In this document: piece by piece, positions 16,985-25,535 of the stretch
How positions within the stretch are numbered: position 1 is the stretch's first letter
Layout: every line of letters starts with the position of its first letter
Source of the DNA: Petrotoga olearia DSM 13574
Lineage (GTDB): Bacteria; Thermotogota; Thermotogae; Petrotogales; Petrotogaceae
Direction: 5' to 3'
Length of the DNA stretch: 64,000 bases
Assembly (NCBI RefSeq): GCF_002895525.1
Contig: NZ_AZRL01000021.1
Location: 141,697-205,696, forward strand
Notes under the pieces: model-generated
What the model was told of the DNA's origin: nothing
Databases searched by the model: none
The model's input: only the letters and a program-made list of their open reading frames with translations
Translations under genes and position numbers: made by a program

Positions 16985-17437
16985 TTACACTCGAAAATTA
17001 TCTTTTATATTGGAGTATTTATCAGTATTTTCAACGAAATCAATTATCTTTTTTTCTATTTGATCTCTTATCTTTCTAAAAGCTTCTAATTGTTCCTCTT
17101 CAGAACCTTGTACACTGGCTGGATCATCAAAGGGCCAATGCAGCCTTATACTAACGCCAGGGAAAAAAGGACATTCTTTTTCTGCTTTGGAACATACCGT
17201 TATTAAAAAACCAAACCTATCGTTCAAGTATATATCCAAACTTTTTGAGTATTGTCCGACCATAGATACTCCTTTTTCTTCCATGACTTTTATGGTCATA
17301 GGATGAATTTCGCTGGCTTCCATACCTGCACTGTAAGCCTCGAACTTATCTTCTCCGTATTTCTTCAAAAACGCCTGAGCCATCTGACTTCTAGCAGAAT
17401 TTCTCGAACATAAGAACAAAACTCTGATTTTATTCAT
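16985..17437 (-). CDS. Thioredoxin-type arsenate reductase / low-molecular-weight phosphatase family protein
   Basis: 150 residues. The N-terminal phosphatase loop is VLFLCSRNSARSQMA (Cx5R), and the pair of cysteines in VCSKAEKECPFFPG has the Cx6C spacing of the relay Cys82/Cys89 of pI258-type ArsC, so it is more likely an arsenate reductase than a tyrosine phosphatase. It would reduce arsenate to arsenite using thioredoxin. The ATG at 17437 follows GGAGG and overlaps the end of fliJ. No arsenite efflux or ArsR gene lies nearby, so an in vivo role in arsenic resistance is inference. Confidence 0.85.
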   Translation of the reverse strand: MNKIRVLFLCSRNSARSQMAQAFLKKYGEDKFEAYSAGMEASEIHPMTIKVMEEKGVSMVGQYSKSLDIYLNDRFGFLITVCSKAEKECPFFPGVSIRLHWPFDDPASVQGSEEEQLEAFRKIRDQIEKKIIDFVENTDKYSNIKDNFRV

Positions 17438-17882
17438 AATTTTCCTCCCTAGGATGATGGTTTAATCTTGCAATTTCGTCTAATTCTCTTATATCTGCTC
17501 TCTTTTCTTGAACTTTAAATTCGTTAAGTCTTTTATCTTTAAGTTTTTGAAGAATATCCTTTTCACTTTTAGCTTTTAAATAATTTTGCCGGGCAGTTTC
17601 TTCTTCTTGTAGTTGTTCTTGTAACTCTAAACGTAGTTGTGACAATTGATCATTTAAATAATTATTATACTCTATCATACTTAATAGTTTAGTAATTGAG
17701 ATAGTATCTTTTACCTCTTTTATGAATTCTGTTGAAAAGGTATCGATCTTATTGTTCATCTTATTAATTTCGTCTTCAACTAACTGTCTTTGTTTATTTT
17801 TTATTCCTAATTCTATTCTTGCGGTATCTTCTAAACTTTTTTTTAGATCTTTCAATCGTTCAAGACGAAATTCAAACTTCAC
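17430..17882 (-). CDS. fliJ: FliJ-like flagellar export coiled-coil protein
   Basis: 150 residues, almost entirely coiled coil with the FliJ-type start FEFRLERLKDLKKSLEDTARIEL and a C-terminal KLKDKRLNEFKVQEKRADIRELDEIA. FliJ is a soluble stalk-like factor of the flagellar export ATPase FliI. The start is GTG at 17882 behind GGGGG. No other flagellar gene is adjacent; the neighbours are the NtrC-like regulator upstream and arsC downstream. Confidence 0.75.
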   Translation of the reverse strand: MKFEFRLERLKDLKKSLEDTARIELGIKNKQRQLVEDEINKMNNKIDTFSTEFIKEVKDTISITKLLSMIEYNNYLNDQLSQLRLELQEQLQEEETARQNYLKAKSEKDILQKLKDKRLNEFKVQEKRADIRELDEIARLNHHPREENYE

Positions 17883-17910
17883 TGTTCATCCCCCTATTCA
17901 GTTTAAGACT

Positions 17911-19548
17911 TCATTTAATTCCGTATCTATCCAGCTTATAATAAAGATTTCTAACAGTTAAACCTAATTTACGAGCAACCTCTGTTTTATTACCATGGCT
18001 GGCTTCTAGTACTTCTAGAATTATCTTTTTCTCAAAGTCTTCAGTCATTTCTTTAAGCGTTCCTGTGACTTCTTCAACCTTTTCTTCCAAATCGGGAATA
18101 TGTGTTGAAGTAACTAAGGAATCACTGTTGTCCATCGCCAACATAGCTCGGTCTATTACGTTTTCCAACTCTCTTATGTTCCCTGGCCACGAATAATTCA
18201 TCAATTTATTCAATGCATCTTCAGTAAATCCATAAACTATTCTACCATACTTTCTATTTAAATTATGTAGTAGTTGCTGAGCTAGTTCAGGTATGTCTTC
18301 CTTTCTTTCTCTTAATGGAGGAACTTCAATACTTACTACTGAAATTTTGTACAAAAGTTCTTTAGAAAATTTACCCAAACTTGAAAGAATCTTTAAATCT
18401 TCGGTTGTTGAAAAAATGAACCTCACATCAGGAATAAAATCGTAATAATCCGTATCGAAAACATTGTCTTTAAGAAAAGTTAAAAGTTTTCTCTGCATTT
18501 CTAAATCCATTAAATCAATATTTTCCAAAAAAAGTGTCCCTTCATTAGCTTGAGCCAAATAGCTATTTCCCCCAAAAAGGTACTCTTCCTGTCTTTCTTT
18601 TGGAATCAAAGAAAAATTTAATTTTAAATATGGTCCATCTTTTCTCGGACTTGCATTGTGAATAGCTTGTGCTAGAACCTCTTTCCCTACCCCAAATTCT
18701 CCTATTAATAAAAGGTCCACGTCTACAGATGCTACTTTACTTGCTTGAGCTATTACATCTTTCATAATTTCAGATTTTACTACTAAATCGTCGAAGGTGT
18801 GTGTGGCACTCTCTTTTTTTAGCATCCTTTTCGTTGCCTCAAGTTCGTTTATCAATCTTTGAATCTCGGAAATATCATGAATAACGGCGACACTTCCTTT
18901 AAACTCATTTTTAACAAAAAGTGGGGTGACGCTTGCTACTACTTCTTTTTTGTTCGTAGCCAATCTTTTTCTTACATTGTATATAGGTTTTTTCTCTCTT
19001 GCACATTGAATATGTAAACTTTCACCTTCTGCTAAATCTATAGTGGCAGGTTTACCAATGACCTCCCTTGGTGTTAGCCCTGTGATTCTTGTATAAGCTC
19101 TGTTGACCATGGTAACACGACCTTCTTGATCAGCTACGGAAATCGCATCGGAAGTAGAATCAATTATGGAACTTAAGAGCGCCTCCATTTCTCTTAGATT
19201 AGTAATCTCTTCGGCTAATTTTTGTAATGTGGTGATATCTCTGAAGACAGCTGCAACGGCGATAGTTTCATTATTATCATTTTTTATAGGGATGCGGGAA
19301 GTTAAAATAACTTTATCTCCTAAACTTTGTAATTTGTCGTATTCTGGTTCCCCGGTTCTTAAAACAATATGCAATCTTGTGTTTGGAACATTTTCAACTA
19401 CATTTTGCCTTATTATTTTTTCTTTATCAACCTCTAAAATCTTACAGGCGGAGTCGTTTATGTAAAAAATCTTTTCTCTTTCATCTATAACCATTACTCC
19501 ATCTTGTAACTGATCAAGAACATACCGCATCAGTTCTACTTCTTTCAT
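17911..19548 (-). CDS. PAS-PAS-AAA+-Fis transcriptional regulator lacking the sigma54 contact loop
   Basis: 545 residues. Two PAS domains (about 8-105 and 125-235: QDGVMVIDEREKIFYINDSACKIL; STSDAISVADQEGRVTMVNRAY), then an NtrC-type AAA+ domain (about 255-480) with Walker A GEFGVGKEVLAQAI and sensor region VPPLRERKEDIPELAQQLL, and a C-terminal Fis-type helix-turn-helix (NKTEVARKLGLTVRNLYYKL). The stretch between LFGG and ANEGTLFL is only about 8 residues, so the GAFTGA loop that touches sigma54 is missing, and Walker B reads TLFLENI instead of TLFLDEI. It is therefore unlikely to open sigma54 promoters and may act like TyrR with the main sigma factor. ATG at 19548, ribosome binding site GAGGGGTGA. 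Confidence 0.88.
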   Translation of the reverse strand: MKEVELMRYVLDQLQDGVMVIDEREKIFYINDSACKILEVDKEKIIRQNVVENVPNTRLHIVLRTGEPEYDKLQSLGDKVILTSRIPIKNDNNETIAVAAVFRDITTLQKLAEEITNLREMEALLSSIIDSTSDAISVADQEGRVTMVNRAYTRITGLTPREVIGKPATIDLAEGESLHIQCAREKKPIYNVRKRLATNKKEVVASVTPLFVKNEFKGSVAVIHDISEIQRLINELEATKRMLKKESATHTFDDLVVKSEIMKDVIAQASKVASVDVDLLLIGEFGVGKEVLAQAIHNASPRKDGPYLKLNFSLIPKERQEEYLFGGNSYLAQANEGTLFLENIDLMDLEMQRKLLTFLKDNVFDTDYYDFIPDVRFIFSTTEDLKILSSLGKFSKELLYKISVVSIEVPPLRERKEDIPELAQQLLHNLNRKYGRIVYGFTEDALNKLMNYSWPGNIRELENVIDRAMLAMDNSDSLVTSTHIPDLEEKVEEVTGTLKEMTEDFEKKIILEVLEASHGNKTEVARKLGLTVRNLYYKLDRYGIK

Positions 19549-19577
19549 GAAATCACCCCTCTGATAGTCACCAACGT

Positions 19578-20540
19578 TTATTGTGACGTTGAAAAAACTT
19601 CATCGTCTTCTTTTAAATTGTGAGCCTGAATCCAACCATTTTCAAATCCTAATTCATACAAATAGTCTACTACTTCCTGATATTCTGATTTGTATAAATA
19701 TCTTGATAATTTTTCATAATTTTTTGCCTTATAAACTGGAACGTACTGGTCCATTAAACTGACATGTACCTTTTCGGAAACATCATACTTTAAGAATTTT
19801 AAGGCTTCTTTCGCTTGGTTTATTAGATTGGGTAAAACTAAAATACGAATTATTATTCCTCTTTTCAAAATGTTAGACTTTTCATCTACTATAAAAGTTT
19901 CACCAATCTGACGATACATCTCTTTAACAGCTAACTGCATATTACTCCAGTAATCATTTACTCCTGAATACCTTTTACTAACTATATTACTAGTATACCT
20001 TATATCAGCCAAATATATATCAACGACATCCTCCATCAGCTTTAAAGTTTTAATATTTTCATAAGAGGAAGTATTCCACACTATAGGTAATCTAAATCCA
20101 CGTTCTATTGCATATATCAAAGCATCAAAAATAAAAGGTAAGTATGGAGTGGCTGTTACCAAATCTAAGTTAGCAGCCTTCATTTCATTCTGTAATTTTA
20201 AGAAAATTTCTCCTAAATCGATTGTTGAAATGTTCTTTCCGAAACCCAGTTGACTAAAATTAAAATTCTGACAATAAACACACCTCATCGTACAATTGCT
20301 AAAGAAAATACCACCTGCACCATTTTCTCCTTGCAAGACAGGCTCTTCTCCAGGATAAAGAACATACTCGGAAATTTTTATTTCGTTCCCGACCCTACAA
20401 GTTCCAATATTTGTTAATCTATTTACTTTACACTGGCGAGGGCAAAGATCACATTTTTCTAATCGTTTCATCAAATAATCACGTCTCTTATGAAGTTCAC
20501 CTGACTCGTATAACTTCATGTAAGAAGGTAAAATGTCCAT
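19578..20540 (-). CDS. Radical SAM protein of the PflA-like family (COG1313 type)
   Basis: About 320 residues. An N-terminal four-Cys cluster region (CDLCPRQCKVNR, then GTCRVG) is followed by the radical SAM motif CTMRCVYCQN (Cx3Cx2C) and the segment TATPYLPFIFDAL. This layout matches the PFL-activating-enzyme-like proteins whose target is mostly unknown. I prefer the ATG at 20540 because GGAGG lies upstream of it (spacing about 13); the frame is open to 20573 but that start has no binding site. It precedes the NtrC-like regulator by 29 bp. Confidence 0.82.
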   Translation of the reverse strand: MDILPSYMKLYESGELHKRRDYLMKRLEKCDLCPRQCKVNRLTNIGTCRVGNEIKISEYVLYPGEEPVLQGENGAGGIFFSNCTMRCVYCQNFNFSQLGFGKNISTIDLGEIFLKLQNEMKAANLDLVTATPYLPFIFDALIYAIERGFRLPIVWNTSSYENIKTLKLMEDVVDIYLADIRYTSNIVSKRYSGVNDYWSNMQLAVKEMYRQIGETFIVDEKSNILKRGIIIRILVLPNLINQAKEALKFLKYDVSEKVHVSLMDQYVPVYKAKNYEKLSRYLYKSEYQEVVDYLYELGFENGWIQAHNLKEDDEVFSTSQ

Positions 20541-20594
20541 CTTATAATTATAACCTCCACAATTATCTGTCATTATTACTTACATACAATCTAC

Positions 20595-20689
20595 TTTAGC
20601 TCCCCTTCGCCCAGCAACCCGCCCGGATGGGTGGGGGGAGGGCTCCGCCCTGTAACCCTTTTAAAATCAAAATCTTATTTTTGAAAATC
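20595..20689. repeat. Family A followed by family B repeat
   Basis: Family A copy at 20595-20624 (GCTCCCCTTCGCCCAGCAAC core), a G-rich linker GGATGGGTGGGGGG, then a long family B copy at 20639-20689 (AGGGCTCCGCCCTGTAACCC and an AT-rich tail ending GAAAATC). The family B part matches the inverted copy at 42747-42795 over about 50 bp. Same A-then-B order as in the purF-purM spacer. Confidence 0.8.
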
Positions 20690-20750
20690 TTTTTATTTCT
20701 AAAGTGCCTAAATCTATCATACTGTGTTTAAAGATACTATAATATTATAT

Positions 20751-21623
20751 TTAGCCCCCCTTAGTCCCACTTCCCATCCTATCACCCATCTCATAGGAAG
20801 GAAACGCACAACATTCGTAACTATAACTAATCCGGTAATTTTCTCTTTCAGCTTTTTCGATAACTTTGCCAATAGGTTGAACAATTTTATTTACAATACC
20901 TAAAAGGTTGGTTTGTAGCTCTTCTCTATATTTCCCTTTAGGATGCATGCAGCCTAAAGTTAACTTTTTATGTGGAAAATCTTTTCTTACCTTTGAAAGA
21001 AAAGAAACAACTTCAGACACTTTTGGAGGTTGATAAGAATAGAATTCAGACCCAACGGTGGGTATAAAAACGAGAAATATTATTTCCTCTATTCGATCTC
21101 GAAATTTTTTTAATTTTTCAATCGCTTTTATTTCATGAGAGAATTCACCTTTATTCAAACCTATAGTAATATGTGGTTTAACGTCAAAATCATTCTTTAC
21201 GAGCAACTCAAATGAATCCCAAATCTTCTCAAAATCCAATTCCTCATAAACCTCTTTTACCGTTTGCTGATCTCCAACCAAATCAAAAGATACGGTATTT
21301 GCAAGCTTTTTTAAAATCTGGATGTCTTTTTCATCCACGTAGCCAGTATGTACATTATATTTCAAATTATATCTAGTTTTTAGATTATATAGTATATCTT
21401 CAAAAATTGCTATTGGAACCTTTCCATCAGGTAGTAATCCACCACTAATTAAAAAAGAAGTGAATCCATTTTTTACTAAATCTTCTATATCTTTTATTCT
21501 GGCCATATTATTTAGATAGTGGCCACCACAATGTTTACAGTTCAGAAAACAATAATTTCCTGTTAATGATATCGAAGAAGTATTCTTTAAAATAACGAAT
21601 TCAATCTCTTTAATCAACGCCAT
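20751..21623 (-). CDS. Radical SAM protein, function unknown
   Basis: 290 residues. The cluster motif CFLNCKHCGGHYL (Cx3Cx2C) is close to the N terminus (about residues 24-36), followed by a half-barrel core: GFTSFLISGGLLPDGKVP, YNVHTGYVDEKD and FVPTVGSEFYSYQPPK. A C-terminal YECCAFPSYEMGDRMGSG contains two adjacent Cys. No family-specific signature was recognised. The ATG at 21623 follows GGTGA and overlaps the end of rnc by 14 bp, so it is translated with rnc and transketolase. Confidence 0.8.
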   Translation of the reverse strand: MALIKEIEFVILKNTSSISLTGNYCFLNCKHCGGHYLNNMARIKDIEDLVKNGFTSFLISGGLLPDGKVPIAIFEDILYNLKTRYNLKYNVHTGYVDEKDIQILKKLANTVSFDLVGDQQTVKEVYEELDFEKIWDSFELLVKNDFDVKPHITIGLNKGEFSHEIKAIEKLKKFRDRIEEIIFLVFIPTVGSEFYSYQPPKVSEVVSFLSKVRKDFPHKKLTLGCMHPKGKYREELQTNLLGIVNKIVQPIGKVIEKAERENYRISYSYECCAFPSYEMGDRMGSGTKGG

Positions 21624-22371
21624 TGTTTTCACCAATAGAATTCAAAAACTTCTCACAAGCAATTTTTGCCGCTAATTGTTCGGCAATTTTCTTTGAAAAA
21701 CCTTCACCTATTCCAAGTATCTCATCATCAAGTTTAACAGCAACCTTGTATTTTTTCATATGTGATGGCCCAGAAGCACTTAATAACTCATATTCAGGCA
21801 ATTTTTTTGCTTTTTCTTGCGTTAGCTCTTGTAACTTTGTTTTATAATCGAGAAAAATATTGCCTTCAACAGCATTTTCAATGTATTCCTTCATGTTTTT
21901 TATTATATACTTCTTTACCTTTTCATATCCACAACTTATATAAATACAAGCAAACACTGCTTCCATAGTATCGGATAAAATTGACTTTTTCCTTCGTCCA
22001 CTTTGTTTGTCTTCACCCTTACTTAAAAAAATAAAATTATCTAACCCTAGTTTTAAAGCGACTTCAGCCAAAATGACTTCGCTCCCTATAATAGCCCTCG
22101 CCTTTGACATTTCTCCTTCGGAAAGATAATAGTTGTTGTAAAGAAACTCGGAGATAACTAACTCCAAAACGGCATCTCCGAGAAATTCTAACCTTTCATT
22201 AGAATCCAGTCTTCTTTGAATATTTTCGCTATCGAAAACATACGATTTATGACACAATGCTTCAAACAACAGCTTTTCATTGACACATGCTGGTAGAAGA
22301 AGCCTCTTTTTTGCACTTTTTAGCGTTTCTTCCTCTTGCAAAGTCAATTTTAAATTATCCTCATACTTCAT
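21610..22371 (-). CDS. rnc: Ribonuclease III
   Basis: 253 residues. Cleaves double-stranded RNA in rRNA and mRNA processing. The signature NERLEFLGDAVLELVISEFLY and the second active-site region (SDTMEAVFACIYISCGYEKV) are intact, and a double-stranded RNA-binding domain forms the C-terminal third (TKLQELTQEKAKKLPEYELL to QLAAKIACEKFL). The start codon overlaps the transketolase stop. Confidence 0.96.
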   Translation of the reverse strand: MKYEDNLKLTLQEEETLKSAKKRLLLPACVNEKLLFEALCHKSYVFDSENIQRRLDSNERLEFLGDAVLELVISEFLYNNYYLSEGEMSKARAIIGSEVILAEVALKLGLDNFIFLSKGEDKQSGRRKKSILSDTMEAVFACIYISCGYEKVKKYIIKNMKEYIENAVEGNIFLDYKTKLQELTQEKAKKLPEYELLSASGPSHMKKYKVAVKLDDEILGIGEGFSKKIAEQLAAKIACEKFLNSIGENNGVD

Positions 22372-24263
22372 TTGTTTTCAATTAATCCTTTCATCTTATT
22401 TACCAACGATTCTACGTCATATCCATAAATCTTTAGCAAATCATTGATTGTTCCAGACGGTGTATAGTCTCTTAATCCCATAGGTTCAAAATAAGAGGGT
22501 TTCAAAGAATTTCTGATCATAGCTTTTGATAATTCATTTGACAAACCATTTTCTACGTTGTGGTCTTCTAAAGTTAACACAATAGTATTGTCAACAAATT
22601 CTTTAACCTGGATAAGGTCAAAATCCAAAGGAGTCGGTACGCCAATTACTGTAATTTGAATATTTTCTTCTTTCAACTTATCAGCTGCTTCAACCGCTAA
22701 ATGAGCAAAGCTTCCGTATGTGAATACTGTTAGATCTTTACCTTTTCTAAAAATATCCAACTTCCCATACTCAAAGTTATAATCGTTACCGTAATAAACG
22801 TCGCCTTTTTCATCTAACAAAATTGGAAGGTTTGATCTTCCCATAGCAATCACAAAGTTACCGGGAACTTTTGCAGCGTACCTAATCGCTTTATCAGTTT
22901 GATTTGCATCACAAGGTACAATTAATTTAGTATAGTATAAGCTTCTGACTATCCCAATATAATTGACTTCATGATGGGTCTTACCATCTTCTCCAACATC
23001 CATACCACAATGGGTGACAACGGTCTTTAAATTAGTGTGATTAATATCGTTTAATCTTTGCTGATTAAATACCTCATCTAAACCAAATACTCCAAAATCA
23101 GCGAAAAAAGTTAATACTCCACTAACAGACAATGCTCCACCAATCGTAGCAGCGTTATGTTCCTCAATGCCAATTTGAATGTAGCCTTCAGGATTGACTT
23201 TTTCAAATTTTCCCAAATTAACGGAGGGTTTCAAATCACAATCAATAGCGACTACTGGAAAGTTATCCTTATTCAGTTTTGCAAGATCAGCAATAGCGTT
23301 CCCAAAGGCGTTACGATTCGCAACCTTTGTCCCCTTTTCATAAACTATAGGTTGCCCCGTTTCAACCTTCAATTCTATATTTGGATAGTTCAATTTATCC
23401 CTAGTTAAAGCCATATTTTTTCTTCTTTCAATGTACTTTTCCACATCGTTCTCTAAACCTAATTCTTCTAAAGCCTTACTTAATTGTTCCTTGGTGAGCG
23501 CTTTACCGTGATAGGTCGGAGTGTTTTCCATAAAAGAAACTCCTCTACCTATATTCGTCTTGCATACAATCACTGTTGGTCTTAATGGTTCATTTTCGGC
23601 CACTTCCAACGCCTTATTGATCTGCTCAAAATCATGACCATCAATTTCTATTAGGTTCCAACCAGCTGCTTTGTATTCGCCAACTATATTTACTGATAAT
23701 ATATCTCTGGCTCTACCGGATATTTGAATGTCGTTGTAATCCAGTAGAACAATTAGGTTATTTAGGCCTTCTTTTATAGCAGTTCTCCTTGCTTCAGCAA
23801 TCTGCCCTTTCGAACTTTCTCCATCACTACTAAAAACGTAAACTCTATAATCTTTTTTCCTCTTTTTAGCAGCTAAAGCCATCCCTACCCCAGCAGATAA
23901 ACCTTGACCTAAATTGCCTGTTGACCACTCAACACCCGGTATTCCGCGGGTAACATGTCCTTCAAATATACTTCCAGCATATCTGAATCCCGAAATAACT
24001 TCTTCGATATCTATAAAGCCCATTCTCCCTAAAGCTGTATAAAAACCAGGGGAAGTATGCCCGTGACTAACCACAATTCTATCTCTATCTGGGTTGAAAG
24101 GATCCTCTGGGAAAATATTTGCCCTATTTAAAACAGATAAAAACATGTCAATTGAAGACATAGACCCTGCAGGATGACCAGAATTAGCCACAGTGGTCAT
24201 CTTCAGAATATCTCCTCTGGCGATTAACGACAAACTTTTTAGTTCTTTTAAACTTTTTTTCAA
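22368..24263 (-). CDS. tkt: Transketolase
   Basis: 631 residues, a full-length single-chain enzyme. Moves two-carbon units between sugar phosphates in the pentose phosphate pathway, with thiamine diphosphate. Seen: ANSGHPAGSMSSID, VSHGHTSPGFYTAL, FSSDGESSKGQIAEA (TPP/Mg motif region), DGHDFEQIN, GIEEHNAATIGGAL and GMDVGEDGKTHHEVNYIG. The start is TTG at 24263 behind GGAGGTG with 6-base spacing; the frame is open five codons further but those overlap the binding site. Confidence 0.94.
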   Translation of the reverse strand: MKKSLKELKSLSLIARGDILKMTTVANSGHPAGSMSSIDMFLSVLNRANIFPEDPFNPDRDRIVVSHGHTSPGFYTALGRMGFIDIEEVISGFRYAGSIFEGHVTRGIPGVEWSTGNLGQGLSAGVGMALAAKKRKKDYRVYVFSSDGESSKGQIAEARRTAIKEGLNNLIVLLDYNDIQISGRARDILSVNIVGEYKAAGWNLIEIDGHDFEQINKALEVAENEPLRPTVIVCKTNIGRGVSFMENTPTYHGKALTKEQLSKALEELGLENDVEKYIERRKNMALTRDKLNYPNIELKVETGQPIVYEKGTKVANRNAFGNAIADLAKLNKDNFPVVAIDCDLKPSVNLGKFEKVNPEGYIQIGIEEHNAATIGGALSVSGVLTFFADFGVFGLDEVFNQQRLNDINHTNLKTVVTHCGMDVGEDGKTHHEVNYIGIVRSLYYTKLIVPCDANQTDKAIRYAAKVPGNFVIAMGRSNLPILLDEKGDVYYGNDYNFEYGKLDIFRKGKDLTVFTYGSFAHLAVEAADKLKEENIQITVIGVPTPLDFDLIQVKEFVDNTIVLTLEDHNVENGLSNELSKAMIRNSLKPSYFEPMGLRDYTPSGTINDLLKIYGYDVESLVNKMKGLIENK

Positions 24264-24302
24264 TGAATCCACCTCCAAAGAATTTAGATCTAGTATTAGA
24301 TA

Positions 24303-24512
24303 TTAGAAAAATCTTCGAATGATAATTGATAGCAATGTGATTATTCCACTGACAATAAGCATTGTTGTAATGGGAATATATAAAACAAAGTTTTCTCTTT
24401 TTATTATTATATCTCCAGGAAGTCTTCCGAGTTTTATATTAAACGCAAACATCAACCCAATGATTACAAACAAAATACCGATTGTTATGAATACAATTGC
24501 AACCGTTCTCAT
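24303..24512 (-). CDS. DUF2905 family small membrane protein
   Basis: 69 residues, two transmembrane helices (about 4-26 and 46-66) with the family's linking motif KLGRLPGDIIIKRENFVLYIPITTMLIVS. Function unknown. The ribosome binding site is weak (GTGA), and the 5' flank is a long inverted repeat (24521-24578). It precedes transketolase by 39 bp. Confidence 0.85.
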   Translation of the reverse strand: MRTVAIVFITIGILFVIIGLMFAFNIKLGRLPGDIIIKRENFVLYIPITTMLIVSGIITLLSIIIRRFF

Positions 24513-24520
24513 ATGTTCAC

Positions 24521-24578
24521 GAAAAACTACTGCAGCAGACTAACTATTTTAGTAACGAAAGGAACGCAGTAGTTTTTC
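24521..24578. terminator. Bidirectional terminator-like inverted repeat
   Basis: GAAAAACTACTGC (24521-24533) pairs exactly with GCAGTAGTTTTTC (24566-24578), with a 32-base loop. A run of T follows the stem in either direction. It ends the ricT cluster on the minus strand and coincides with the right end of the element remnant described at 24521-24686. Confidence 0.6.
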
Positions 24579-24686
24579 TCACTCCTTTCAGGATATTTAA
24601 TATCCATATTCATCCTTTCTTTGAAATAACCTTAACCATCTTCTCATAGCCTTTCCGCCTACGTCGTTAGACGGAGGCAGTTGATT
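24521..24686 (-). mobile_element. Decayed, non-coding relative of the IscB element (MITE-like remnant)
   Basis: On the minus strand, directly after the ricT stop codon, TCAACTGCCTCCGTCTAACG (24684 down) aligns with the left end of the omega RNA at 30976 (TCAACTACCCACCGTCTAAA), with the small GTCT/AGAC-type hairpin and a following GGCTATGA/GGCTTATGA. About 100 bp later CTGCGTTCCTTTCGTTACT (minus strand, from about 24569) aligns with CTGCATTCCTCTCATCACT at the IscB right end (32475-32493). So both ends are present but the nuclease gene is gone. Judged by eye; the middle is not alignable. Confidence 0.5.
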
Positions 24687-25514
24687 TTAAGAATTACCGT
24701 TGTTGAAATAGGAAAAAGGAACTTTAATTATGATAGGTTGATTTTCTTCTATTACTTGCAATGAAACTTCTTTTAAGAACACGTTGACCGTTACGACTCT
24801 GGCTGGCTTTCCTTCGTATTCTATTGTAGTATTCTCATTTGGCACATTTTTAAGGACCTCTTTATAAAAATCATTCTCATATTTTAAGCAACAAAGAAGT
24901 TTCCCGCATCTGCCTGAGATTTTAGCGGTGTTAATCATCATCTGTTGCGTCTTTGCAAGTTCCATTTTTATAGAAGAAAAATCTCTCAAAAATCTACTAC
25001 AACAAGCTTCTTGCCCACATAAACCAATTGATCCAATCTTCTTTACTTCATCTCTAGCTCCTACCTGTTTAAGTTCAATTCTTGTTTTGTACCTTTTTGC
25101 TAATATCTTTACCAATTCTCTGAAATCTATTCTGACATCGGAACCAAAGTAAATTACTAATTTTGATCTATCAAAAGTAAAATCGGCATCAAGAATTCTC
25201 ATTTTTAAACCTAATTCTCTAACCATTTGTTTTGCGTATTGTGCTACTTCTTTAACCTTTTCAACATTTTCTTCTATTTGTTTTTTGTCTTCATCTCCAA
25301 CTTTTCTAACTATTGAGTTTGGTTCATAACCAATTTCTTCAAACCTCATAGTAACAGGTCCTAACACAACCCTACCAACTTCTATTCCGTTTTCTGTTTG
25401 AACCAAAACATAGTCAAATATATTGATTTTTTCCATCCCTAAATAATTAAAGTAGTTGATGGAACCTAATCTTTCTAATTCTACCCCATAAACTTCAGCT
25501 TTTAGATCTATCAA
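24687..25514 (-). CDS. ricT: PSP1 domain protein RicT (YaaT)
   Basis: 275 residues. PSP1-domain protein; in Bacillus RicT works with RicA and RicF in an Fe-S containing complex that helps RNase Y maturation and phosphorelay events. Cysteine-rich centre with GSIGLCGQEACCSRFLRDF and ISGRCGKLLCCLKYE, all conserved. Start TTG at 25514 behind GGAGTG. Gene order yaaR-holB-ricT is the same as in Bacillus, a strong contextual support. Confidence 0.92.
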   Translation of the reverse strand: MIDLKAEVYGVELERLGSINYFNYLGMEKINIFDYVLVQTENGIEVGRVVLGPVTMRFEEIGYEPNSIVRKVGDEDKKQIEENVEKVKEVAQYAKQMVRELGLKMRILDADFTFDRSKLVIYFGSDVRIDFRELVKILAKRYKTRIELKQVGARDEVKKIGSIGLCGQEACCSRFLRDFSSIKMELAKTQQMMINTAKISGRCGKLLCCLKYENDFYKEVLKNVPNENTTIEYEGKPARVVTVNVFLKEVSLQVIEENQPIIIKVPFSYFNNGNS

Positions 25515-25535
25515 AAGATTTCACTCCTATTGTTA

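Noticed and set aside
256..20689. CRISPR array made of the GC-rich repeats
   Set aside because: Copies are kilobases apart, without regular spacers or cas genes.
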